NCBI RefSeq assembly: GCF_019399895.1
Contig: NC_091864.1
Location: forward strand, 3,140,001-3,204,000
Direction: 5' to 3'
DNA length: 64,000 bases
Source: Cardiocondyla obscurior
Lineage: Eukaryota; Arthropoda; Insecta; Hymenoptera; Formicidae
A program made the position numbers and the translations under genes. The notes beneath the pieces were generated by a model. It worked only from the letters and a program-made list of their open reading frames with translations, was not told the DNA's origin and did no database searches. How positions within the stretch are numbered: position 1 is the first letter of the stretch; every line of letters starts with the position of its first letter. Below, one piece after another: positions 51,215 to 64,000 of this stretch.

Positions 51215-51541
51215 CTGATCGGGAAGAGATTTTACTAGTCTACTGCGCGTTCTGACCTTACGCAACGCTCGACTGCCGAATTCGCTGGGCCCGCTGACCG
51301 CCGCGGTAGGGTGAGTACGTGCGTGTGTTGACATCTGGTCGGCACCTTGCGCTCGAAGGCAAGGTGGAGGACGCGCGGGCGGCGGACGGCGAGAACCGGT
51401 TTGCCCGGTGAATTCAGGCAGTCGAGCGATCGTCTGGAAGATTAGCACACAACAGTAAACAAATACGCGGCGAAAAGCATTTAGATGTCTATTTTGGTAC
51501 ATGATCAGCTGGACAGTGACTAGACGATCGATACTAGACAG
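51215..51541. mobile_element. Foldback / MITE-like element, copy 2
   Basis: Diverged copy in the same orientation as 8961-9386. It shares TACGTGCGTGTGTT, CAAGGTGGAGGACGCGCG, GAGAACCGGTTTGCCCGG and the right end GATACTAGACAGATTTTGTTC followed by a T run. The terminal inverted repeat is visible as ACTGCCGAATTC against GAATTCAGGCAGT and continues outward. The left outer end is eroded and only approximate. The small minus-strand open frames in the two copies resemble each other because the DNA does. Confidence 0.72.
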
Positions 51542-51963
51542 ATTTTGTTCTTTTTTTTTTTTTTTTTTGTTTGATTAAAGATTAAATCTTGTTCTTCGAC
51601 TAAAGACAAAACGCGGCAAACGTTAAAATTTATAATCATAGGACATAGGTATGAAAGCGCCGTGCTTGCTACGTCACCCTCGAAAGTTTCGATGTCTTTC
51701 CAACCGAAAGGTGGGAACCAACCCCATTATTGAACGTTCTCCACGCCGTTCTCGTTCACCTCTTCCTGTTTCCTACCACTTTACCCTCGTACGTGCATTT
51801 AATGCAACTTAGAATAATAATTTGGAGTGCATCTTAAGGTGACGAATCTTCGGTTGAATCTGTCCACAGTTCGCATTTGTACAGACCAACTTTTCCTCGG
51901 AATAATTGGCCTGATCCACACACAATTACGTAACGTGGGAAAAGCAAGACCCGATTTCTCTCC

Positions 51964-51980
51964 CTCTCTCTCTCTCTCTT
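51964..51980 (+). repeat. (CT)n microsatellite (short)
   Basis: CT repeat in the upstream intergenic region. Confidence 0.9.
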
Positions 51981-54900
51981 CTACCTCGTGCGACTGATAA
52001 CAAACGCTGACCTAAATACGTTCCCGCCAAACCGCCGTAAATCGTAATGCCGCAACGTAAGGCACCCCCGCCCGAATCTCGTCCGCCTTCTTTTCAGTTT
52101 AATCCCTTTCACGCGATCTTCCCTAAGCTTCGAGGGAAAGGAAGGGCTCTGTTATAGGCAGTAAGCGCGAAAGGGAATCTTCCGCGGAGAGCCAATTAGG
52201 CCAATTTCGTGCATGTATACCGACGCGGCCAAAGATGCATCGATATTCCTCGTTTCATCCGCTTCCTGTCTCATCCATTCGCGAATGTAACTTTCGATTC
52301 TCGGGCTATGGAAGAGATATGCTCCCGACAAATACGTACATTGCGATTTATGGGTTCAGCTTAATACTAGATATCATGCTGATACTTCCAGCTCCGCGCT
52401 CTCTTTCGCCCGCTTTCTTCTGCTCGCTTGCTAATGTAATCCTTACCTTACTTCTCCTGGAAGGGCGGCTTTTATTTCGCGAGACTTAATAGCTTCTCGA
52501 GTTTAACGTGAATTTACGTTCTCCGCGGATCTTTTCTTCCGAGTGTTCATTTTCTAAATTCTCGAGTTACAATTTTCGTAGTTTCTCCATAAAAACTTGC
52601 CCCGCGCGATACAATAGATAGCAGCCAGCTCTTAATTCAATTTCGAAATACGTACAAGTCCTATTTAAAAAATTTTTTTCTCAACACTTTTATTTGCCAC
52701 GTATATTTCGAATTGTAAAGCAATTGAAAGTGAACAGAAAACGATGCTGAAGAAAGGTTTGTGGTATACGTGACATATATGTGAGTCATTAGTCAAATTT
52801 TCCGGCTCAAAACACGACATTCCAGGCATGACACTGGCTCTGTTCCGAATCGGCGGGCACTGTGTGCAGCCCCGTCAAATACAGCCATGTTTTCTCGCGT
52901 GCGCCAATAGTGCATGCTCTCAATTTAGTTTAAAAAACAGAAATGCCACAGTCAAAAACTAATAGAGGCTTTACGGCGGAAGACAAGAAGATAAATTTTT
53001 TTTTACCGTAAAATTTTTTTTCTTACTAGATATTTTATAATTTTAACAGAACATTCGTATTGTCCGCTGTCGTAATTAGGTTCGTTTAATAAATCATTAA
53101 ATTAATTAATTAAAATACATTAAATCAACGATTTGAGTAATCAAAAGAGTTGGGGATTAAATTAGTTAATAGTTTCCTTTCGTTACCGCGATTTTAGTAT
53201 TTTAATTTTCTTAAAGCCACAAAGCCGACGCCGATGCTGCACGTGTCTCTCTTCGGGGACGCGTGTGTTCTGGTCAGTTCGTGCGGATAATGTCATGCGC
53301 GGGCGCAACAAACGTCAGATGAAAAAAAGAGGAGCGCACGCGTCTCGGAAACGTCAGAAAGGTCTCCGTTTCCATACCACATTCATTTCGGAATATACGC
53401 GAATTTCGTTGCGAGGAGATCTCCAACAAAGATCGCAGAAGGAAGCCAAAGCGGTTTAACGTCATATTAGGGATCGGTGCTAACGAGATTGATTGCGAAC
53501 AGTCATGCACGGGACGCTCGCCTTGTCCCATCTCGACGCGCCGCTCGGCAAAATTTAATTGGCGTTTCGCAGCGCGCCGCGTGTTATTGCAACTTTCGAT
53601 TATGTCGCGGGTCAAATAAATTTAGCGCAACAGTGCGCGTAAAAGAATTTGCAAAATAAAATACGTTACACGTACAGGCTTACGTACGCGCACATGCTTA
53701 AATTAATATCCTGCGGTTTTTGTCATTATTTGTCTCCCTTCATTTATTAACTTTTTGAATGCTTCTTATTGAGCGCGGAGAAACGTTCTACCGAATAAAA
53801 ATCCCGAGGTCGACGAAATTTGGGAAAATACCATGTATACATATACGATCCGCCTAGTTAATAACCGTAATAAAAAGCGTGATTTTAGTACGGCTCGATG
53901 TTTTTACGAGAAACGATGGAGCTTTGGAAAATACGGGCCGCATAACTTGCCGTCAGCGAACTAGAAATGTCACGACCGCAACCAATCGCACCGGTGGGAC
54001 TTCGCGACCGAGAAACAAGGCGCCGTTCACTCGGACATTGGGCGAAGCCGCTTTGCAAAGCCTCTTTGGAGTTGCCCCTCGGTCGAGAAGCGATGCTTTA
54101 CGGTTGAGCGTCCCTGGGAATTCCGCCAGATGTGAAACAATCAGCGGATGAATGGCGTAACGGGGCTCGGATAGATGCGAGAAAATTCACCGTGCTTCGC
54201 CCTCGTCGCGCGAAGTCGGTCGGGGGTAGAACCGGGGAAATCCGTGGACGAGCGGACACGCTTGCGCGTTCGTTAAAATCGACGCGAATCGTGACGATTA
54301 TCTCTTTAATTTCAATGAGGTCGATCGGCGGCCGCGCGGCGAATATTAATCGGCCACTCGCGTTTGCATTGCATGCACGTTTCCCACGCACCGACACTCA
54401 GCGCTGATTGTGTGATAGCATTGAGGGGAAACATACGCCTCCACACACGTCGAGCAAGTTCTTTCTATATGTCGAACTACATCGAACCCTACATCGAGCA
54501 CCGGCTCGCCGATATAATATTACAATTGTTATCTCGATTGTAAAAATGTTAACGTTAATTTTAAGTCAATTTACGTATTTAAGTAAACCTCCAAACACGC
54601 TGTTTCGCTTCTCCGTTATTTACTTTTGCCATACGTAACGTTTTATGAATCGGAAATATCAGAGTGTCAATAGATAACGTGACGTCAGTTTTCAATATGC
54701 GCAAACTGGGAGACCAGGCGGTATTTTATAAAATTGTTCAGCTTGGTGATCAATAGCGGGATTAATGTAGATATGAAAATACATTAAGAAGACAGCGTCG
54801 AGTGATCGATTAGAACAAATGATGCATGTAACGCGAGCTACTGAGGATCAACGCGAGTTTCGTCTCTCGTGTTTCCGTCCGCCGTTTCGAAAGCCGTGCT

Positions 54901-56416
54901 GGATTATGCGTCATAAATTACTGCAGGACCAAGCATCTGCGGTAAAAGGCTATATCCGCGTAATTTACGCGGAGACGAGATATAAGCACGCCGTTATCCG
55001 CGGATCGTTATCATTGCAATGCTATTTGCGGTAAACACGTTATATCGATCAGCCTCGTCGATGCTACCGCGTTAACGGTTAAGATTCGACATTCACTTGA
55101 AACTCAAAAACCATTGTGAAAAAAAATAACGTTCCCTTTATACATTAAATCACGGCAAATGCATTACGATTTTTTAAACACACGGACGTTCGGTAGTTAG
55201 GTACATACGTTCAATTGAGCGAATCGCGTCTTATTTTATAAAATTGTAATTTCACGACTTCCCCACTATTTCCTATTTATCCAATTTCAGTAGATTGAAA
55301 ATAAAATTTGACTCTGTTCAATAATCCTCGGAAGCTCGCAAAAAGCTTTCAATTTCAAGGCCCTCGAAAAGATCACCGTTGCAGAGCGATTGCTATATAG
55401 CGTATCTATCACTTAAATAGAAAAAAATAACCCGGGAAAAATCGTAACCTAAGATCGTAAAACAGATTTTAATCTGCAAGATTACGGTGTTCTAAACGCG
55501 ATACAGAAGCTGTCGGCAAAATCGTTCAAGTGCTTACGTGACGGCTATTTTCGAAAGCTCTCGTTGTAACCGTTAACTGTAAAAGTACGTTTCTTTTGTT
55601 TGACGGATGGTTAGTGAACTCCAATTATCTACCACGACTGATTCCGTTTCATTGAAGACAGAATTAAATCTCTTCCCGACCAGCTACGGATACAAATGTA
55701 GCTTACAAGAGGAGCTTTAAAGCTTTCTTCGAGTGGTAAGTTCCGCAGCTGCGTCAGCCAGCGAATATTTACCATCGGTAGAAAATCCTTTGATAATCTT
55801 TGATAACTATGAGAAACCTCTTTTATCAACGTGATGATCAAATAATTTCAATTCTTGTACCGCTAGTTAATTAATATCGAAATTACTGTCCGTGTATTTA
55901 CGAAATACGATCGAAAAGTAAGCCTCGTGTACTGCAGTAAATTTTTCTCGGATGGATACAGCGATCGATAGTTACAAATTCATATACAACCTTGTTTGGA
56001 TAATCTGAAAAAATATACAGAAGCTGAGTGCACGTTGGTACGATAAGAAAATTAACTACCGCTGATCGACCAACAACTATGTCTGCATTTACTTCACAAG
56101 TCTACAAAATGAAAACAGAATAATATATCCCGCCTGTTTTGTAAAATTATTCGTGTTTTCTTTCTCGTTACGATAAACGAAGTCCCGTCAATGATGATAG
56201 TTTTAGTAGAATAATTTTTCACACACGAGCAATTTATAATTCTTCAAACATTTGAGTTTGTTAATAATACGAAATTAGATTTTCATTTATTAAAATTGGT
56301 TTCGATCTTAATGCAAGAGGCGTTCTATTTGTGCTGCTGCAATTTATCTCATTCGGATACATGTATTCGGTAAAAGCCTACCTACAAAATACGTTAAAAG
56401 CTTCTTATACAGCGAT

Positions 56417-56442
56417 AAAAAAAAAAAAAAAAAAAAAAAAAA
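56417..56442 (+). repeat. Poly-A tract (26 nt)
   Basis: Uninterrupted A run in the upstream intergenic region. There is no retroelement sequence on either side that would make it a 3' tail. Confidence 0.95.
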
Positions 56443-58520
56443 CCAAGACGACGGGACACTTGACCGAAATAAAATTTCGTCCGTCGCGGTAAGTGAACCG
56501 CATGCGCGCAACACGCGTCGTTTAAAAAGAGGTAGACCGGGTGGAATAGAAGCGGGGAATTATGTGTGTTCTCAGAATGATTCATAAATAGTTTATTTTC
56601 GTACTGGCTGCCGGGGAATCGTTAGTTGCGGCCAAAGCTGCCGCTTTCGAGACGCGCCGCGTATTTCCTCGTCGGGTTCTTCGCCTCGTGAGTCTAGACG
56701 CGTGCAGCATAGCGCCAGGTTTCAAACAAGACTCCGAAATCCGTATTAACATTTCAAAGGGCGCATGAGTAATAAATCTAGCCAACCGGTGTTGGTGCGA
56801 AGCTACGGAATCCGCAGTGTTTCATAATAAATGTACAGCGGGGTAAAAGGTGCGACCATAATTGCCCCGTCACTCATTTCCGCGCATAGCGATTGCGTAA
56901 CAACCGATTATCAATAATTAAAATCACGTCCAATAATTGGAATTAATATTGAGCCGTTTGTGACGTATTTGATTAATGCACGCTGAACATTTAGAATAAT
57001 TTATACACGCGACGAGCCCTGGCATTAACTTGCACGGCGGCACGCCTTGCGTTTCTGCTTGAAAAATAACGTTGCCATCACATGGGGAGGTAACATTTTA
57101 TTAAACCGCATGCTGCGTTACTTCAAGCAGGAAATTAAGAGCATCTTTCATGAAGCATATACTAACGATTATGCACCAATATCCGCCATTTCCATTCTCT
57201 CTCCGCGCACAATTGCGCCGTTTGAAAAAATTACAGCGCAATTATGAAATATGCTCTTACTTTTCGTAATTTTGCATTTTGTAATTTTCCTTCTCACGGT
57301 TAGTTACATTTTTTTTTTTTCTTTCTTTTTTCTTTTTTTTTTTTTCTCTCTCCCTCGCGGGTTTATAATGCGCACCGTATAAATTGAAATTGCATTGGTT
57401 TTTACACTTTAATAGAAAGAAATGATACAACGTTAAATGAATTATTTCCTCAGAGCGCTGCGGAACTGTCATAGAATAATACTTGTTTGACGTACTCTAA
57501 TTAAACCTCCAAACTGGAGTATCCCCCGAAATGAAGTTGATGTCTGTTCCATGGTTCGTTAGCTGCGAATGGTGAAAACAAAAAAAATCGCCATGATACG
57601 GCCTACCAGAAAAGAGCGTTCTTGATGCTCCAATCGTGTCTTTGACATTGCTTTTCAAACAGCACGTACAATTGCAAACGAAGCATTATAGAAAGAAATT
57701 CAATTAACTGCGGCCAAAGATATACTTCATTCGATAGTATTCACTGTTGATCGAATATTCTGCTACATCAAACTCTTGACAGGTATTCAGTTGCGCGGTT
57801 TAGAATAATTGTTCATAAAATGAAGCGAGGATATTCAATGGAGATGCTCGCATAATAAACTTCGAAAAATCGATCGTGACTTTTTCGAAGCCGGCGGAAT
57901 TATTAACATTGCAGATTACGTAGCATATATCGCGTTATAACTGAGTTTATATTACACGACTCGCTTATGCAACGAAAATGAAAAAGAAGAAAGTTCTAAC
58001 CATATATATATTTTTTTTAGCCTGAAAATAGATATGTTTTTGACGGTAAAATGTAAAAAAAAAAAGAATTACTATTGCGGCCATGATAATTCCAATACGG
58101 AAATATTAAAAGCGATGAAATTATTCCGGATATTTTTAAGTCATGAAAAATGATGAATCGTAACGTCACATGTGGAATAAAATAAAAAAATATCGCTCTA
58201 CTGATTTACACTCGTGTCATAGTTCGCGGACCAGTGAACGGAAGGAATCAGTGCAATTTTAATTTGCATATTTCACAAATGCAGAAACAAGTTGGTCGGG
58301 CAGCACGCAATGGAATTTTTTCCCCGGAGTGACAGAAACGGAGCGGAGAGAGAAAAAGAGTAAGAAAGGGAGGGAAAAGAGAAAGAAAGCCAGAGAGAAA
58401 GAAGGAAGCGATAAAATTTCCCTGTAACGCCTCGACATTTTCAACTTCGTTCAGATCTCGCGGGACCAAAATATCAAGAATAACCTAATAAGTAAGTTTT
58501 CTAATTAAGTTAAAAAAAAA

Positions 58521-58545
58521 GGGGGGGAGGGCGGGGAAAGAGGGG
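58521..58545 (+). other. G-quadruplex-type motif
   Basis: G runs of 7, 3, 4 and 4 with loops of 1-5 nt, following an A run. A second purine-rich stretch lies at about 58333-58410. Confidence 0.6.
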
Positions 58546-59893
58546 AGAAAAAGATTCGTCTCTTTGCTTTAACTTCGTTGCGGTTTTTCTCGCGGAGAAA
58601 ATTCCTGCCTGTTCAACGATTTCAAATATCTTTTCCGGTGTCAGAATACGACTTCACTTCGCGCGTTTCTAGAAAATCAGAAATTAATAACGTTAAATGC
58701 CGCGTCGCGGTCGTACGGCTTCGAATATCGTGCTGCTTACATTGAACGATTTTGCCAGATTGTCAAGGGAAATAATTATGCCCGCGTGAGGATATGTAGT
58801 CTTAAGCCTGTTTAAACGGAGTTCACTTATTCGCACCTCCGTTTCTCCTGCTTCTTGCTTTGCATGCAATATGCATATGAAACGCGTCTTAAATTATTGG
58901 CGTAAAGGATGCAACAGCTGTTTCCACTGTTGCGATGTAATGCATACGTTTAAATCATATCGCTGTTTGAACAAGATTTCCATTATGTGCTCAAAACTAT
59001 CAACCTATTTATAAATATATTTAAATTAGATTTTTCTTGCTTCGTATTTTTTTATTTTTTTAAATGTTTTTTTTAACTTAATAAATTTGATAACGAATAA
59101 AATATATACTTTTTGCACATAAATATTATACAAAGAATTATACATATTAATAATATTGTATTAGTATAATATTGTTAACGTATAACTTTGCGAGATACAG
59201 TCGATTTTCTTCGACGGCTCTTCTTCATTTTCAAGAATTACACATTATCTCAAACTCCACAAAGTGTTCTCAAGAAGATATTAAATTCTACGCAGACAGA
59301 AGGTATTATATTATGTCTCTAAACCGTGAACAAAAACACGGAGCCCTCGCTCTTATGCGTATAAAATCGATAGACCTTTTCAAACGCAGCATTCTTAGCT
59401 CGACCTAAGCCGCCTCCGCTGTCGATTTTAATTGAGTTTCGAAAGTACCCAGAGACAGTATAAAAAAAATGATATATTACAGCACCTTTCAAACATTGCT
59501 AGAACGCGATACGAGGCCCGAATCGGTGTGCTCGGCGGATCTGAAAACAAATCTCGAAAAAAAAAAAAATGAAAAATAAAAAAAATGGAACTTGAACGAG
59601 AAAGCAATTACAGCACCCTCGGATTTAAAGCCACCGACATATCTCGCTACACGATTTTTTTTTTTTCTCCATTAATCCAATATCGAGTCGGTCTTTTGTA
59701 CTTGTACAGAAACATCATTTAGCGGTACAGATTTCGAACAAAACAGATTCGCGTCTCAATATCGTTCCCGTCGCCACCATGATTTTGTGCGTCGGCATGT
59801 TACGTTCACGCGAGTGCATCCGCGTGTTTGCCAATGGTGCCTTTTCCGTTCTCGTACAACCGAGACCGATTCTGCCGCAACTCCATCCGCTCA

Positions 59894-59935
59894 CTCTCTC
59901 TCTCTCTCTCTCTCTTTTTCTCTCTCTCTCTCTTT
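59894..59935 (+). repeat. (CT)n microsatellite with T interruption
   Basis: Two CT blocks separated by a short T run. It generates Ser/Leu-rich chance open frames on both strands. Confidence 0.96.
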
Positions 59936-62900
59936 GAACACCCCTCGATTGTATCGATCATCGATGGAGAGGGTGCACACGTCGAAAACGGCTGGTTTAC
60001 TCGAACGCATCGCATAGTTACGTCAATGGCGAGTCACGTTCACGAAGAGATCACACCTGCATTTGCGGTCCTCGCATGCATTTCCGCGCGCGGTTACGAC
60101 TGTTGGAAACTACCTTTGTCCCCCGCTCGGGACAATAGTTTGTTGCTATCGGAGAGAGTTGGAGCATTCGCTTCCGTTCTTTCGCAACGTCGGCGCGAGC
60201 ATTAAACGCTAATAAGTAGCGCGTAATAAGTTGCTCAAGTGGAACGATAATAGGGTGTACATCTGCGAGGTGCATACGATCGTGTTAACCCTTATCCGAA
60301 TAATCGGGCTCGAAATGCCTCCGTTTACTTTATTTACTTCTCTAATCCCCGTGAAATCTCTACTTTTCCTTGGAGGAAGCTTCTCTCGAGCGGATAAAAA
60401 CCGGTATTTAGTGTGCGAGGAGATTAAAGAGAATTATTGACGATTACCTTTTTCTCAAACAAGATACTATAATGACGTATGTATCTCGTACATATCGTTG
60501 AATTTTAATTCTCCCTCCCAATGCATATAATTTAATCTTAATCTAATATATATAATATATTAATTAATACAATATTAATGTATAATTATTAACGTAGGAT
60601 TTTAGAAAACACAACGTTGACTTTTACGTACAAAAAAAGCTTCGAATTTCTAATAGACGATTTCTTTCTTGGGAGTTGAAGCAAACCGAGTTAAATTATT
60701 AAAACGACATATTAAGCGTACGAAATTATGCAGCTCTGATTTATTCGGAGATAAAGGACGTACTTAAATTTTACGTGCTGCGACGGTAATATTCTTAAGA
60801 ATATTAGGTGCTATTAAAAGCGCCGTGCCATGAATTACGGACACGGCATGTTAACGATGCGAATTATGCGATGTTGACTTATCCGATAATAAGGAATATT
60901 TTTAAAGTTTGGTCATTATCACGGGCGAACTTGCTTAGAACGTACGGTGTACACGGATATACGAGCCTAATGTGAGAAGGGGGAAAATAAAAAAAAAGAA
61001 ATTGAATAATTCGCAAATATCGCTGGCGCGCTTATCTTCCGTCACGATTCATTTCTTCGTTTCTCGCTAAAGGAATATTATTTCGATACGGATGGTTAGC
61101 ATAAACCCGTTTACGATTCTCTTTTTAATCTGGAATGAAAATAAATAATAATAAAGTTGGCGATTTATTCGAATCGCCAGCGTAACATTATACAACACTA
61201 CTGCATTTTTTAACGTACCTACGAGAGCTGCACGAAGCGGAAGGATAAACTGTGTCGCTTCAACTAGAAAAATACGTTCCTCTCAGAGTTGCTTTTACTG
61301 AGAACAGTTCGGCGCGACTGTGCCATTCTTGTGCCGATTCGACCGAATGCGTCTGAATAGACCCGCGCATTCGTAAAAAGTAATTATGCGTCGCGCGCGC
61401 TCGCGCGTTTCTTAAAACGAAATCGGATGGACCCGCCGGCGGAATCGAACGGTTTCGAATCGCGATGGAAGAGCGGCGGCGGCCCGGCGCTTTTCACGTA
61501 CGGGGAAAGAACCGTGTATTTACACACGGCGGCACAAAGAGCTTCCCTGCAGCGCGAAACACTTGCGCTACACAGAGGCGTGCAATATTGCGTAATTAAA
61601 AAAGCGGCTGTCGGACTAATTTTTCAAGCAGATTTCGCCGTGAAAATTTTCCATTTCAATTCTAGCTCGGATTATATCGCGGATGTTTGCACGCGCGCCA
61701 CCGTTTCACACAGTCGCACTATGCAAAAAAAAAAAAGAAAAAAAAAACTGTCGATTCGCATTGTGTGTTGGGAACGTGTGTGCGGGTGTGCGTGTGTTCC
61801 TCCAGTCGAAATTCCCTATCGACCTCGGCATATGGGGGAGAAGAGCCTTTTAACGTATTTCAGTATACCGCCCGTCGGGCCGGGCGTAGCCCTTCAAACA
61901 TCACTTTCTAGCGCGCCAGCACGGCGACGAGGGTGAGCACGGCGAAACCGCGAAATATTTATAAACTTCGCCTTTCTTCTGTTGCGAGGTCAATGTACAC
62001 GACTGAGGGCGTCTGTGGGTGAAAGTACAGACGAAGTCGTGCACGACGATGGGGATGAGATCGCCTCCTTCGCGTTCGCGTTAATCTTTTTCTACCTAGT
62101 AACCACGTGTAGCACGACGTTCGAAAAAAAAGAAAAAAAAAAAAAAGAAAAGAAAAGAAAGAAGGGAGACTCTTACCATCGAGGTATTCTCGAGGTGCAC
62201 GTTCCTTTTAGACTAAATGTAGCTAGTTGGGTGACGACAAGGCAATAAAAATTTACGAAAATATACGTCGAAGTCATTTTGAATATCGAACATTTTCAAT
62301 CGCGCGTTTATCAGCTTTGTTAAAATATTATTAGGATATTTTAGTTTAAACGAGTACTTTTTCGTATATTATAATATTCAAATGTCTTGGGAGATATGTA
62401 AAATTATAAAGGAAATCTCTGGCGTGCGATATCCTTAGAACATGTCGGCCTCTGTGATAAAAATATACATACGTAGAGATATGGAGGTGAGTGATTACGT
62501 TATATGTATGTAAGTATTCTAAAAATATATTCCACGTTTCCCCTGCTTCGTTACGTGAAACATAAGATATTGTGATTTTCCAGCGAGAGATATTTTGATA
62601 TAATTCCGCGGATCTTCTTTTGACCGAGTTAACGCGAAGGGGAGAAAAGTATTCCATAAACGTCGCTTAATTAAACGCACATTTTATAATAATCGGAACA
62701 TTTATATGTTGATTACGCGGGACAATTTATCGCGATATTGCTTCTCGTAAAAGAACAAGATAAGATCGAAACATATATTTTTGTCAACGAAGGCAAATTT
62801 CGAACGATGAAGAAGATGCTGATTAACGCGACGGCGTATGGTTTCTTTGAGGAGATATCTTAAGGATATTATATAACATGTCGCGAAGAATGAAAGACAG

Positions 62901-62939
62901 TACATTTGCACCCAGTGGTGCATCAATTCGCGGTCTAAC

Positions 62940-64000
62940 TTTATTGCGCGCACATATCCTCCGTGTCGTTACGCCCAGATTTATACGGCCACGACGTATC
63001 CCCGGGGCGAAGTAAATATTCGCTCAAGGAAGAAAATATTGTTCCCAGATTCGATAGATTTAAACCGGCAAAGAGTTTAAGGGTACTTCGGCGTATGCGA
63101 TCCGAGAGTTAAGGATCTCAGCTTGGGCAAGGCGCCGGTAATTTCCCGACGTAACGAACGTATCCCCTCAGCATAACATTTTATATCACCTTGCTCATAT
63201 CGCGCCAACGTTTCCCCGAGGTAAAGTAAATTTCAGGTGAATTCAGAAGGTGGAGAACATCTCACCTTCGTTTTTCCTTAGACTTTTCTTTTTTTTTTTT
63301 TTTTCCTTTTCTTTTAGAGGTGAAAAATTGCATGAAGGGTTGGCCAAAATGAGCCAGCACGCATCTATGTCGGGACTGTTCGAGGGTTGTTTGGGGGTGG
63401 ATTTTGTATTAATTTTTGCATAGTCGATTAGCCGATGCACGCGCGCAACCGTTGGCCATTTGAGAGAAATTGCATGGAAAATTGAGTCGTGCGGAGATGG
63501 TCGATGCGAGCGGGATAGCGAGTGCCGCCGTGTGAAAGTCGTATAAATAATTTTTATGCGACTTCGACTTTGCACAGTTCTACTTCTGCCCGGTGTACCG
63601 TTTTATCTTGCCGTGCTCCTTCGACATTTCCCCGAGGACATGTAAATTTGTACGGGAAAGAGAAGAACGGTCGCGTCGCGCCAATAACGTCGAACCGGCG
63701 AATAATTGGCTCGTACTTGTATGTACAGGGCGAAATCGGAAACTTTAGGAAACTAAAAGCGCGAAGGGGGGGAAAAAAAAAAAAGAAAGTTCCACGGCCG
63801 GTCTGAAAGTCACAGGCAGGAACAATTGCTAAAGCTGTTCCGTCATAATTTCATTGCATATTTCTTCCGCGGATACATCGTGTTATTTCGCTCTAGTTAT
63901 GTTTCTGCAACATTTCCCCGGGGTGGAGTAAATTTGAAGACGAAGAGAAAGAAAATATTGTCCGCACCGTCGACGAGGCGGTAAAGAAGCAGTTTCAGGC
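62940..64000. repeat. Diverged tandem repeat array, four recognisable units, running off the right edge
   Basis: A core of the form TTTCCCCGRGG followed by 3-4 bases and GTAAAT(T/A)TT occurs at about 62996-63020, 63206-63233, 63624-63649 and 63908-63935. Flanks are also related: 40-50 nt before each core align (TTTTAT/TTAT, then CT/GCTC, then the core), and GAAAATATTGT follows both the first and last cores. Core spacing is 210, 418 (about twice 209) and 284 nt, so the units are roughly 210-280 bp and one copy near 63.4 kb may be eroded. No transposon features. Confidence 0.6.

Larger units (their letters stand above)
51545..62939. other. Upstream intergenic sequence, no gene recognised
   Basis: Alternating AT-rich and CpG-richer stretches (for example 53.2-54.4 kb and 61.3-62.06 kb). 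The longest open frame, 169 codons at 61427-61936 on plus, has no family motif and runs through an A-rich Lys stretch. It may hold distal regulatory sequence or untranslated exons that cannot be seen without transcript data. Confidence 0.5.

Noticed and set aside
61427..61936. 169-codon plus-strand open frame
   Set aside because: No recognisable domain. It contains an A-run-derived Lys/Arg stretch and lies in a CpG-rich block where long chance frames are expected. No splice or promoter context was found.

Overview
This window is eukaryotic nuclear DNA, most likely from an insect. Long AT-rich introns, very frequent poly-A/T tracts, abundant CpG dinucleotides and one clearly recognisable gene in an insect-style layout suggest a hymenopteran (ant-, bee- or wasp-like) genome. 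The order-level call is inference. The protein-level call is strong.

The dominant feature is the 5' half to two thirds of a potassium-dependent sodium/calcium exchanger gene (SLC24/NCKX family, Nckx30C type) on the minus strand. Five coding exons can be joined with consistent reading frame and canonical splice sites: 45746-44874 (start codon, signal peptide, first transmembrane cluster with the alpha-1 repeat), 34603-34580 (a 24-nt microexon), 21530-21263, 7163-6892 (both cytoplasmic loop) and 2470-2335 (start of the second membrane cluster). They give 524 codons plus one base of a split codon. The alpha-2 repeat and stop codon were not found and should lie beyond the left edge. The introns are about 10.3, 13.0, 14.1 and 4.4 kb, plus a last one that leaves the window.

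Upstream of the start codon, about 45.75-47.6 kb is strongly purine-rich on the sense (minus) strand. It contains a ~330-bp trinucleotide array, (GAC/GGC)n in sense orientation, probably 5' UTR or promoter. A TATA-like box lies at 47040-47046 on the minus strand. From 47.6 kb to the right edge I find no convincing gene. This part holds a second copy of a foldback repeat (about 51.2-51.5 kb), microsatellites and a diverged tandem array at the extreme right (about 62.94-64.0 kb).

Inside NCKX intron 2, on the opposite strand, there is a candidate spliced non-coding RNA gene (about 28.26-29.0 kb). It has a CpG-rich promoter-like region with a CCAAT motif, four small exons with good splice sites and two exon ends that are duplicates of one another. 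Inside intron 3 sits a ~426-bp foldback/MITE-like element (8961-9386) with long imperfect terminal inverted repeats, related to the copy at ~51.2-51.54 kb. Most other open reading frames in the window are low-complexity or chance frames and are not listed as genes.
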